Positions 34,002 through 40,930 of a stretch of 64,000 nt of DNA are shown here, in pieces. How positions within the stretch are numbered: position 1 is the stretch's first letter; the number at the start of each line of letters is the position of its first letter. A model generated the notes under the pieces. That model saw nothing but the letters and a program-made list of their open reading frames with translations, did no database searches and was not told the DNA's origin. Origin of the DNA: Paenibacillus naphthalenovorans (GTDB lineage Bacteria; Bacillota; Bacilli; Paenibacillales; NBRC-103111); assembly GCF_900099895.1 (NCBI RefSeq), contig NZ_FNDY01000011.1:62001-126000 (forward strand), read 5' to 3'. Both the position numbers and the translations under genes were made by a program.

Positions 34002-35163
34002 GCCATTCCTTGAAAACTTCTTCCGTATGCTCGCCCCTTTGCGGAGGATGGCGGTATACGGAAAAATCGTAGCCGGTCACCTTGACCGGGAACGGAACCG
34101 TCCGGGTTGTTAATCCGTTGGGTAACTGCAAATCCTTCACCAGCCCGATTTGATGAACGGCCGGATCATGCAAAATGTCCTCGTAATCGTTGATGGGCGC
34201 GCACGGTACGCCTCTTCGGTCAAACTCCTTCAGCCATTCCCCGGCCGTCTTCCGCGAAAAGGACTGCTGCAGCAAAGAAGCCAGCTCCTTTTGGTTTTTA
34301 GCACGGAGGGTCTGCGTCACAAAGCGGGGATCGTCAATAAGCTCGGGGCGATCGGCGGCTTCGCATACTTCCCTCCACAGCTTGTCATTGCCTGCGGCGA
34401 TCACAAACGGTTTGTCGCTTCCGTAAAACCCCTGGTACGGGGCGTTGCGCGGATGGGCGGTCCCAAGCCGCTTGGGAGAGATCCCGTTGCCGTAATATTC
34501 ACTGTGCTGCAGCGCAGAAATACCAAGGACGCTGCCGAGCATGGAGCAGTCGATATAGGCGCCTTTACCGCTTTGACTCGCTTGCAGGATGGAAACGGCG
34601 ATGCTGTAAGCACCGTAAAGTCCGGCGGCAAAGTCGGCTATCGGCACTCCGCATTTGACAGGTGTACCGGTTTCTTCTCCGGTGACGCTCATCAAGCCGC
34701 TGATCGCCTGAATCGTCACGTCAAAAGCGCCCTTCTGCGCATACGGGCCCTCTTGGCCGTATCCGGAGATAGAGCAGTAGACCAGTCCGGGATTTTCCGC
34801 CGACAGCGCATCGTAACCCAAGCCAAACTTCCGCAGCACCCCGGGACGGTAGTTTTCGATAATGATATCGGCCTTTCCGCACAATTTCCGCAAAGCTTCA
34901 AGCTGTTCCGGGTCCTTGAAATCGACCGTAATACTTCGTTTGTTGCGGTTAAGGGAGGCGAAGTTTGCACTGTAGGACTCTCCCTGTTCATTCACAAAGA
35001 AAGGCGGCCAATCGCGCATGCCGTCTCCGCTGTCAGGTCTTTCCACCTTCACCACGTCGGCTCCCAAATCAGCCAGAAGCATGCCTGTGAACGGGCCGGC
35101 CGCGATCTGCCCGAACTCGATGACCCTAAGCCCCGAAAGCGGCCCTCCCTGTAATGTGCTCAT
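33982..35163 (-). CDS. CaiB/BaiF family III CoA-transferase
   Basis: This is a 393-residue family III CoA-transferase. The opening LSGLRVIEFGQIAAGPFTGMLL is typical and GAFDVT supplies the catalytic Asp148. It moves CoA between two carboxylic acids. In this operon it follows a thiol dioxygenase gene, which recalls the 3-mercaptopropionate route where 3-sulfinopropionate is activated by a family III CoA-transferase before desulfination. That assignment is by analogy only. GGAGG precedes the ATG. Confidence 0.92.
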   Translation of the reverse strand: MSTLQGGPLSGLRVIEFGQIAAGPFTGMLLADLGADVVKVERPDSGDGMRDWPPFFVNEQGESYSANFASLNRNKRSITVDFKDPEQLEALRKLCGKADIIIENYRPGVLRKFGLGYDALSAENPGLVYCSISGYGQEGPYAQKGAFDVTIQAISGLMSVTGEETGTPVKCGVPIADFAAGLYGAYSIAVSILQASQSGKGAYIDCSMLGSVLGISALQHSEYYGNGISPKRLGTAHPRNAPYQGFYGSDKPFVIAAGNDKLWREVCEAADRPELIDDPRFVTQTLRAKNQKELASLLQQSFSRKTAGEWLKEFDRRGVPCAPINDYEDILHDPAVHQIGLVKDLQLPNGLTTRTVPFPVKVTGYDFSVYRHPPQRGEHTEEVFKEWLDAVDP

Positions 35164-35184
35164 GATTGCATCACACCTCCCTTT

Positions 35185-35778
35185 CTACACATCGGCATAG
35201 ATCGGCACGTCATTATCATGCTTCGTGACCACATCACGCAAAGCGCCCGTTGCGGGATCGTGGATGTGCCGCTCCTGCTTGCCGATATCAGCGCCGTATA
35301 CATGGATAGTAACCGCCACTTCGCTATGTGGATTGGACACGCCGTGAATATCGTAATCCGGAGGATAAACGAAGGAGATATCGCCCTTCGTGGCATGCAC
35401 CGTTCCCACTTCCTCAAGCGTATAGCGCCTCGGAGCCGCTTCCCCATGATCCACTCTCCGGTAACGCTTCTCTTCCACCGCTCCCTTGTAGATGCCGACC
35501 AGCCCCCATACCAAATGATCGTGCACCGGGGCTACCTGTCCGGGCCCCCATACGAAGGCGATCACGGAAAAGGCTTCATCCTCGGGCTTATACAACAAAT
35601 ATTGGGCATATTTGTGCGGTAATGGCTGCTGATACCTTTCAGGCAGGAGTTCGTCGGATTGCAGCAAAGTTTGTAAAAATGGGCGAACTTCATCCACAAT
35701 GGTTCGGAAATCGCCTGTTCGGGAAAGAACGGAACGAATGTCGGCCTCCAACTCTTTAAAACCGTATGCTGTGCTCAT
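35185..35778 (-). CDS. Cysteine dioxygenase-type thiol dioxygenase (cupin)
   Basis: This 197-residue cupin belongs to the cysteine/3-mercaptopropionate dioxygenase family. Iron ligands are His86 and His88 (PVHDHLVWG) and His145 (DIHGVSN), with the conserved Tyr161 in HVYG. The Cys that forms the crosslink in animal cysteine dioxygenase is absent, as in bacterial 3-mercaptopropionate dioxygenases. It would convert a thiol to a sulfinate with O2. It starts within the stop of the upstream monooxygenase gene (TAATG). Confidence 0.87.
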   Translation of the reverse strand: MSTAYGFKELEADIRSVLSRTGDFRTIVDEVRPFLQTLLQSDELLPERYQQPLPHKYAQYLLYKPEDEAFSVIAFVWGPGQVAPVHDHLVWGLVGIYKGAVEEKRYRRVDHGEAAPRRYTLEEVGTVHATKGDISFVYPPDYDIHGVSNPHSEVAVTIHVYGADIGKQERHIHDPATGALRDVVTKHDNDVPIYADV

Positions 35779-36911
35779 TAGTGAAGTACACCTCTCTCGG
35801 ATGGTATTTCATTTTTTTGCAGCTTCGCATGCACTCTTGGAATCACATCTCTTCCAACGGCCTCAATGGTTTCCAGGTGCGGAAACCCTCTAAGCAGCAC
35901 TTTATCGAATCCCAGGCCGACATATTCTACGATCCGGTCCGCTACTTGATCGGGTGTGCCGACCAAGGCGATGGAATTGCCGCTGAGCACCTGGGTCAGC
36001 CCGGCCCATAAATTCGGACCGATCCGGAAATGATTTTCCTTGGAATCCAGCATCAGTTGATGCAGACGCTTCAGACCGACGGATTCGCCTTTGTCGCTGG
36101 CTTCCGCCTTCTTCTGAATGACGGCGGGATCGGCCTTGCTGATCAGATGATTGGCATTTTCCCACGCTTGCTCCTCCGTATCGCCCAAGACGACCTGGAA
36201 TGAAATGCTGTAGCTGAGTTTCCGATTGCGAACGGCCGCCAACCGTTGGATCTCCCCGATTCGTTCGCGGATATTGTCCAGCGTCTCCCCCCACATCATA
36301 TAGACATCGGCGACGGAAGCCGCGACCGCTTGGCCGGCTTCCGAGGCGCCCCCGAAATAGATCTCCGGATTTTTCTGAATCGGCTTCGGATAGAGAGACG
36401 CATTTTTTAGCTTGTAAAATTCACCTTCGTGATCGAAGTTTTCTTCACTAAACAAACGTTTCAATACCCGAATGAACTCATCGGTACGCCGATAGCGGGT
36501 AGCGTGATCCAAAAAATCGCCGTCGCCGGCAAGCTCGGCGGGAGACCCTCCGGTAACGATATTGACCAGGGCACGGCCACCGGACAAGTAGTCAAAGCTG
36601 GCAAACTGTCTCGCAAACACGGACGGGGCGGTAAAGCCGGGGCGCACGGCGAACAGGAAGCGGAGCCGTTCCGTGGCGGGAATCAGCGCCGTTGCGATGA
36701 TCAACGAATCGAGGCAGCTGCTGCCGGTCGGAAGCAGAAGCGTGCCGAATCCGCCCTTCTCCGCCGCCTGCGCAATGCGTGAGATGTATTCCAGGGTAGG
36801 CTCGCGTTCGGCCGTCGTGCTCCATGCGTCCAGCCTTTGAGCATTGTAATTGGAAGTTCCCACGTACTGGCCGTCCCCGAAGGTAGGCGCCATCGTAATA
36901 AATTCAACCAT
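35778..36911 (-). CDS. SsuD-like FMNH2-dependent alkanesulfonate monooxygenase (LLM class)
   Basis: This 377-residue luciferase-like monooxygenase resembles SsuD, with LLLPTGSSCLDSLIIATALIP in the SsuD-like core, the block GGRALVNIVTGGSPAELAGDG, PEIYFGGASEAG, and GTPDQVADRIVEY near the end. SsuD converts alkanesulfonates to aldehyde and sulfite with FMNH2 and O2. No SsuE-type reductase is in the operon. The ATG at 36911 has AAAGGAGG eight bases upstream. The actual sulfur substrate is unknown. Confidence 0.9.
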   Translation of the reverse strand: MVEFITMAPTFGDGQYVGTSNYNAQRLDAWSTTAEREPTLEYISRIAQAAEKGGFGTLLLPTGSSCLDSLIIATALIPATERLRFLFAVRPGFTAPSVFARQFASFDYLSGGRALVNIVTGGSPAELAGDGDFLDHATRYRRTDEFIRVLKRLFSEENFDHEGEFYKLKNASLYPKPIQKNPEIYFGGASEAGQAVAASVADVYMMWGETLDNIRERIGEIQRLAAVRNRKLSYSISFQVVLGDTEEQAWENANHLISKADPAVIQKKAEASDKGESVGLKRLHQLMLDSKENHFRIGPNLWAGLTQVLSGNSIALVGTPDQVADRIVEYVGLGFDKVLLRGFPHLETIEAVGRDVIPRVHAKLQKNEIPSERGVLH

Positions 36912-37629
36912 TTCCAATTCCTCCTTTAACGAATGCGGGATAAATTTCCTGAAGCGCCGCTTTCACTTTGCTTCGCAAAACATCCAATTGCTGCGGGGAC
37001 GGCGCTTCGATGCGCGGAACGTCGCCTTCGATCCCCAGATCAAAGCCTGTTTTCCCCTGCACTTCTTCTGCCGTCGTTCCCGGCGCGATCGCGGACAATT
37101 GCAGCCGGCGCGTAAGCGGAGCGGGCCTCAGTACGGCAAGCGGGGTATATACTGCTTCCAGACGCCCAGCGCCCTCCTGCCGGAAATCAGGAGAAGCGCT
37201 GCTGCTGACAAAATCCAATCGTTCGGGAAACCCCTTTGCATGATGGTCGGTTTTAAAAAGGAAAATCCTTTTGCAGCGGTAATACACCATAGATGAACCG
37301 GCACCTCCGGGAAGCCTGACCTTCGGGCGGGCATAGTCGCCGATGACATGTAAATTGATATTGCCCCAACAGTCGATTTGGGCCCCGCTCAAGAAGAACA
37401 CATCGACAAGGCCGCGCTGGATGTAATCGAAAAATTCCTTGGTCCCCTCAAACGGCCATTCCCGCTCATACCCCATGATGTAGGTTTGGGCGCGGGGGGC
37501 ATGGGTTTCTTTGGCCAGCAGGGCCGCCGCCGCCGGCACCGGAGAACTGTTGCCTACGGCGATCGTTTCCCCGTCATGAAGCTCGCGGGCCAAAGCACAA
37601 ATCATGAATTCTTCAGTCGAGTATTTCAT
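36904..37629 (-). CDS. Family I CoA-transferase beta subunit (GctB/ketoacid type)
   Basis: This 241-residue protein is the beta subunit of a glutaconate/3-oxoacid-type CoA-transferase. Features are ELHDGETIAVGNSSPVPAAA, FFLSGAQIDCWGNINLHVIG and VRLPGGAGSS. It pairs with the alpha subunit encoded just upstream (17-base overlap). The ATG at 37629 follows AAGGAGA. It gives the operon a second, unrelated type of CoA-transferase beside the CaiB-type enzyme, implying two acids are activated or that CoA is passed on. Confidence 0.88.
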   Translation of the reverse strand: MKYSTEEFMICALARELHDGETIAVGNSSPVPAAAALLAKETHAPRAQTYIMGYEREWPFEGTKEFFDYIQRGLVDVFFLSGAQIDCWGNINLHVIGDYARPKVRLPGGAGSSMVYYRCKRIFLFKTDHHAKGFPERLDFVSSSASPDFRQEGAGRLEAVYTPLAVLRPAPLTRRLQLSAIAPGTTAEEVQGKTGFDLGIEGDVPRIEAPSPQQLDVLRSKVKAALQEIYPAFVKGGIGNG

Positions 37630-38479
37630 GCTGACTCTCCTTACGGCTGCAGTAAACGGAATAGTCCTCGTGCCTCGTGTAAGAAAACACATACTGCTGC
37701 AAGTACTTTTCAAACTCGTTCGGATGTCCGGCCGCTTTCAAATAAGTTTGCATATGGGCTTCATCCGCAGGGTAAAAGCCTGGACAGCTTGTCGGGTAGG
37801 CTCCGAATGGCGCTTCTACCACAGTATGGATGTACAGCGCCGGAATGAACGTTCCCTTTTCACGATCCAATTCCCCGGGAGCCACCACCTCCTCTACCGT
37901 CACAATGACATGGCGCGAGGCTTGGGCAAGCAGCCGGTTGTTCTGCAGCCTGCTGGCGACCACGTTGCCTTGCGTATCCGCCTGGTAAGCGTGAAATATA
38001 CACACATCCGGACGGATAGCCGGTACCACGACGACTTCCTCTTCCGGCCGATAAGGGTTGCGAATGAGACGAAAATCATCTCTGACCTGCAAATAGTCCG
38101 TTCCCAGCAACCCTGGAACGGGGATAAACGGAAGCCCCATGGCACCCGCCTGAATCGCAGCGGCCATAGCCGGACAAGCGTGTTCGCGAACCTGCAGCCG
38201 CCCCTCCTCCACCGCACGGCGGTAATGGGGAGCAAAGCCGAACTCTCCCAGGATGATTTGCGACGCTTCCACCGTCTCCACACATCCGGCACCAATCAGC
38301 AGATCGGCGTTAATGGCCGCCGATCCGCTGCATAGGAGGTGCAGGCCGCTGGCCCCGGAGCGGATCAGTTCGCGCAGCAAAGCCATGGGCGACATCTCCA
38401 TGCTGCCGCTGATCGCTACCGTATCCCCATGATGTATAAGTGCAGCCGCTTCCGGCAGCTCCAGAAATTTCGTTCCCAT
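37613..38479 (-). CDS. Family I CoA-transferase alpha subunit (GctA type)
   Basis: This 288-residue protein is the alpha subunit of a family I CoA-transferase. The start has HHGDTVAISGSMEMSPMALL, then FIPVPGLLGTDYL and IFHAYQADTQGNVV. The partner subunit follows directly. The ATG lies after AAGGGG. It is second in the organosulfur operon, after a binding protein gene. The acid is unknown. Confidence 0.88.
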   Translation of the reverse strand: MGTKFLELPEAAALIHHGDTVAISGSMEMSPMALLRELIRSGASGLHLLCSGSAAINADLLIGAGCVETVEASQIILGEFGFAPHYRRAVEEGRLQVREHACPAMAAAIQAGAMGLPFIPVPGLLGTDYLQVRDDFRLIRNPYRPEEEVVVVPAIRPDVCIFHAYQADTQGNVVASRLQNNRLLAQASRHVIVTVEEVVAPGELDREKGTFIPALYIHTVVEAPFGAYPTSCPGFYPADEAHMQTYLKAAGHPNEFEKYLQQYVFSYTRHEDYSVYCSRKESQHEILD

Positions 38480-38511
38480 AGAAGGGCTTCACCCCTTTGA
38501 CCTCTAACTGC

Positions 38512-39525
38512 TTACTGATTTTTCGGTATCCAGACATTTTCCCTGACGTTGATCTTCTTGGAAACAAGTCCGATCTTCAGGAATGTATCTGCAACGCTCT
38601 GCTGATCCTGTATGATTTCCTCATCGATCAGCTTGATGGTGAGAGGCCTTCTCCGCAAAGATTGTTCCCAGACCGCCACGTCAAGCTGCGTTTCCGCAGC
38701 AAGCAATTTGGCGACTTCCCCCGGATTTTGGTTAATCCATTCACTGATGTTTTGGAGCTCCTGAACCAGCGCTTGCAGCACCTCGGGGTGCTTTTCAGCG
38801 AACTCTTTTCCTCCCAGGTAGAACGTTCTGTAAATGACGAGCCCTTTCCCATCGGCCAGAACCCGATTTCCGGCAAGCTCGGCTGCCGAGAAGAAGGGAT
38901 CCCAAACGACCCAGGCATCCGCACTTCCCCGTTCAAAAGCGATGCGTGCATCCGGAGGAGCCAAGTAAACCGGTTCGATATCATTCAGCGTCAATCCGAC
39001 CGAAGCAAGCGCCTCATTGATCAAATACTGGGAAATCGACGCCTTGTTGAACGCTACTTTTTTGCCTTTCAGATCGGCGATCGTCTGGATCGGCGAATCC
39101 TTTTTTACCAGAATGCCCTCGCTTTGCGGACTGGACGGTTCACTGGCTACATACAGAAACGGCAGACCGCGCTCTTGTCCGAACAATACCGGCGCATCGC
39201 CGGCGATGCCGAAGTCAATGCTCCCGGTGCCCAGCGCCTCCATGACTGAAATGCCTGTGTTAAATTCAGACCATTGGACCTTCGTTCCAAATGGAGCCAA
39301 TTTTTTTTCCAGCTCGCCTTTGGCCTTCAATACCATCAATGTTCCCGACTTTTGATAACCGATCCGAAGGACCGATTTTTCCGCATTCGGTTTGGCGGTC
39401 TGCCCGCCGGATGCTTGACTGTTGTTATTTGCGGTCCCGCAGCCGATCAACATAATGGATAGCGTGAACAGAGCGATAACGGATAAGATCATGCTGCGCT
39501 TCTTTCTTTTTCGTTTGAAATTCAT
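38512..39525 (-). CDS. Aliphatic sulfonate-type ABC substrate-binding lipoprotein
   Basis: This 337-residue lipoprotein starts with a positively charged leader and lipobox MLIGC. The SsuA-family fold shows in VLRIGYQKSGTLMVLKAKG, TGSIDFGIAGDAPVLFG and DAWVVWDPFFSAAE. The ATG at 39525 follows GGGGAGG. It heads the operon, downstream of an attenuator-like leader, and is far from its likely SsuBC partners. It is a better match to classical SsuA than the second binding protein at 31869. Confidence 0.92.
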   Translation of the reverse strand: MNFKRKRKKRSMILSVIALFTLSIMLIGCGTANNNSQASGGQTAKPNAEKSVLRIGYQKSGTLMVLKAKGELEKKLAPFGTKVQWSEFNTGISVMEALGTGSIDFGIAGDAPVLFGQERGLPFLYVASEPSSPQSEGILVKKDSPIQTIADLKGKKVAFNKASISQYLINEALASVGLTLNDIEPVYLAPPDARIAFERGSADAWVVWDPFFSAAELAGNRVLADGKGLVIYRTFYLGGKEFAEKHPEVLQALVQELQNISEWINQNPGEVAKLLAAETQLDVAVWEQSLRRRPLTIKLIDEEIIQDQQSVADTFLKIGLVSKKINVRENVWIPKNQ

Positions 39526-39575
39526 AAAGCCAACCTCCCCAGGCATCCATCCCGGAAAACAAAAATTTGACTGCA

Positions 39576-39752
39576 ATAAAAAAGAGACGCCAACATAACA
39601 AGTATGCTGGGTCTCCGGGGGGTCCGGTGGATCCGAAAATGTATAATCATGTGTTCAATCAAGCAAGTCTTTCATCTCCGGTTGTCCGGCAGAATTTCAC
39701 AGTTATCCGATCGGGTTAATATAAGCATACAATAATTCATCAGATTTGTAAA
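39576..39752 (-). promoter_or_regulatory. Promoter and attenuator-like leader of the organosulfur operon
   Basis: On the minus strand TTTACA (39747-39752), 17 bases and TATGCT (39724-39729) form a promoter. About 190 bases of leader follow. It contains a hairpin with CCGG-ACAA-CCGG extended by TCT/AGA (39675-39693). It then has a full intrinsic terminator: GAGAC-CCAGCATA with TATGTTGG-GTCTC and six T residues (39576-39615), all before the first start codon. It does not match a riboswitch class I know. Confidence 0.55.
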
Positions 39753-39775
39753 TTTGATAAATAAGAACAAAAGCT

Positions 39776-40708
39776 TCAAAAATTTTGAACTTCTTTATTC
39801 TGTACTCCCGTAATTTGATCGCATTTTTGATTTAGCAAACCGTCCCTTAACGTGCTGATCAGCTTTTCTCCTGCAGATCCAAGTGCCTTATAATCAGACT
39901 TCAGCAAAATGCCTGTCACCAGGCCGGTATCCAAATCATGGATTGGTTTTAGCACCGTTCCTTCCGGGGGAGGCGTTACTGTAATGATCGGAACCACCGC
40001 AATGCCAAAATTGGCTTGAACATAATATTTCAATGCGGACATGGTGCTGATTTCAATACCAAAATACGGGCTTCCGCCTTTTTCCAGCAATGCCGCTTCC
40101 AATTTTTTTCGGTATGGACAAATCGTAGTCGTAAGCAGCAGCCGTTTGCCCCGCAGGTCTTTTAAATAAATCTCATGTTTCCCCGCAAGATCGTCCTGCT
40201 TGGGAACAAGCAGCGCAACCTTTTCTGCGAAAAGCGGCTCAAACGTGGTTCCCAAACCTGTATCCGGTACACTGCATATGGCCAAATCAATTTTGCCCTC
40301 AATCAGCATTTCCCGCAACACGTACGTATTGCCGATTTGAATGCTGATTTGCACCTTGGGATAGCGTTCCATGAATGGAGCAAGGATTTTGGGCAGCCGA
40401 TAGCTGGCCGCAGGTTCCATTACACCTAACCGAACCACACCCGCTTCCCCCTGAATCCATTCCGTCATGGCGCTTTGAAGGTATTCATAATCTTTTAACA
40501 GCAGATCCGCCTTCTCATGAAACAAACGTCCCGCCTCCGTCAAGCAGACTTTCTTGCTGCGTTCAAGCAATTTGACGCCCAGGTCGGATTCAAGTTTTTG
40601 GATATGCATCGTTATGGTGGATTGCACATATTTGAGTTCTTCCGCCGCTCGTTGAAAACTTCCCAGCTTGACAATCGTTTGAAACGTTTTTATCGTCCGC
40701 AAGTCCAT
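39776..40708 (-). CDS. LysR family transcriptional regulator
   Basis: This is a 310-residue LysR-type regulator. The N-terminal helix-turn-helix reads TIVKLGSFQRAAEELKYVQS and the effector domain opens GEAGVVRLGVMEPAASYRLP. The ATG at 40708 follows AAAGGTG; longer readings extend into a terminator. It lies just upstream of the organosulfur operon on the same strand and is the natural candidate for its control, perhaps like CysB/Cbl-type regulators. The effector is unknown. Confidence 0.92.
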   Translation of the reverse strand: MDLRTIKTFQTIVKLGSFQRAAEELKYVQSTITMHIQKLESDLGVKLLERSKKVCLTEAGRLFHEKADLLLKDYEYLQSAMTEWIQGEAGVVRLGVMEPAASYRLPKILAPFMERYPKVQISIQIGNTYVLREMLIEGKIDLAICSVPDTGLGTTFEPLFAEKVALLVPKQDDLAGKHEIYLKDLRGKRLLLTTTICPYRKKLEAALLEKGGSPYFGIEISTMSALKYYVQANFGIAVVPIITVTPPPEGTVLKPIHDLDTGLVTGILLKSDYKALGSAGEKLISTLRDGLLNQKCDQITGVQNKEVQNF

Positions 40709-40783
40709 CCTATCACCTTTACCTTTTTTTTGTTGAACCAACTTCATCTCTTCTTGCGTCGGAACAACCTTACCGATTCGGAT

Positions 40784-40818
40784 AATAAAAAAAGCATGAG
40801 GATAAGATTCCCCATGCC
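40784..40818 (-). terminator. Intrinsic terminator after the dehydratase gene, also in the LysR leader
   Basis: GCATG-GGA pairs with TCC-CATGC, followed on the minus strand by seven T residues. It lies between the IlvD-family gene and lysR. A CCGG-TAAA-CCGG hairpin just precedes it. Confidence 0.8.
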
Positions 40819-40867
40819 TCCGGTTTACCGGTACGCTCTTCATATCTGTTCGAATAAACATTAATGT

Positions 40868-40882
40868 ATTAAATATTTTAAT
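40868..40882. promoter_or_regulatory. Candidate LysR-type operator
   Basis: ATTAAA-TAT-TTTAAT is a perfect 15-base dyad of the T-N11-A kind, between the dehydratase stop and the lysR start. Self-control by the LysR protein is a guess from position and form. Confidence 0.3.
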
Positions 40883-40930
40883 GATACCTTATCATCATTT
40901 TTTAAACACGTCAATACAAACCAAACCATT

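Noticed and set aside
34150-35154. Long open frame of 334 codons on the plus strand
   Set aside because: It lies entirely opposite the CaiB-type CoA-transferase gene, which has clear motifs, and its translation shows no family features.
39576-39752. S-box or T-box riboswitch before the organosulfur operon
   Set aside because: Neither the S-box core nor the T-box GGTGG element is present; only a generic leader with a terminator can be supported.
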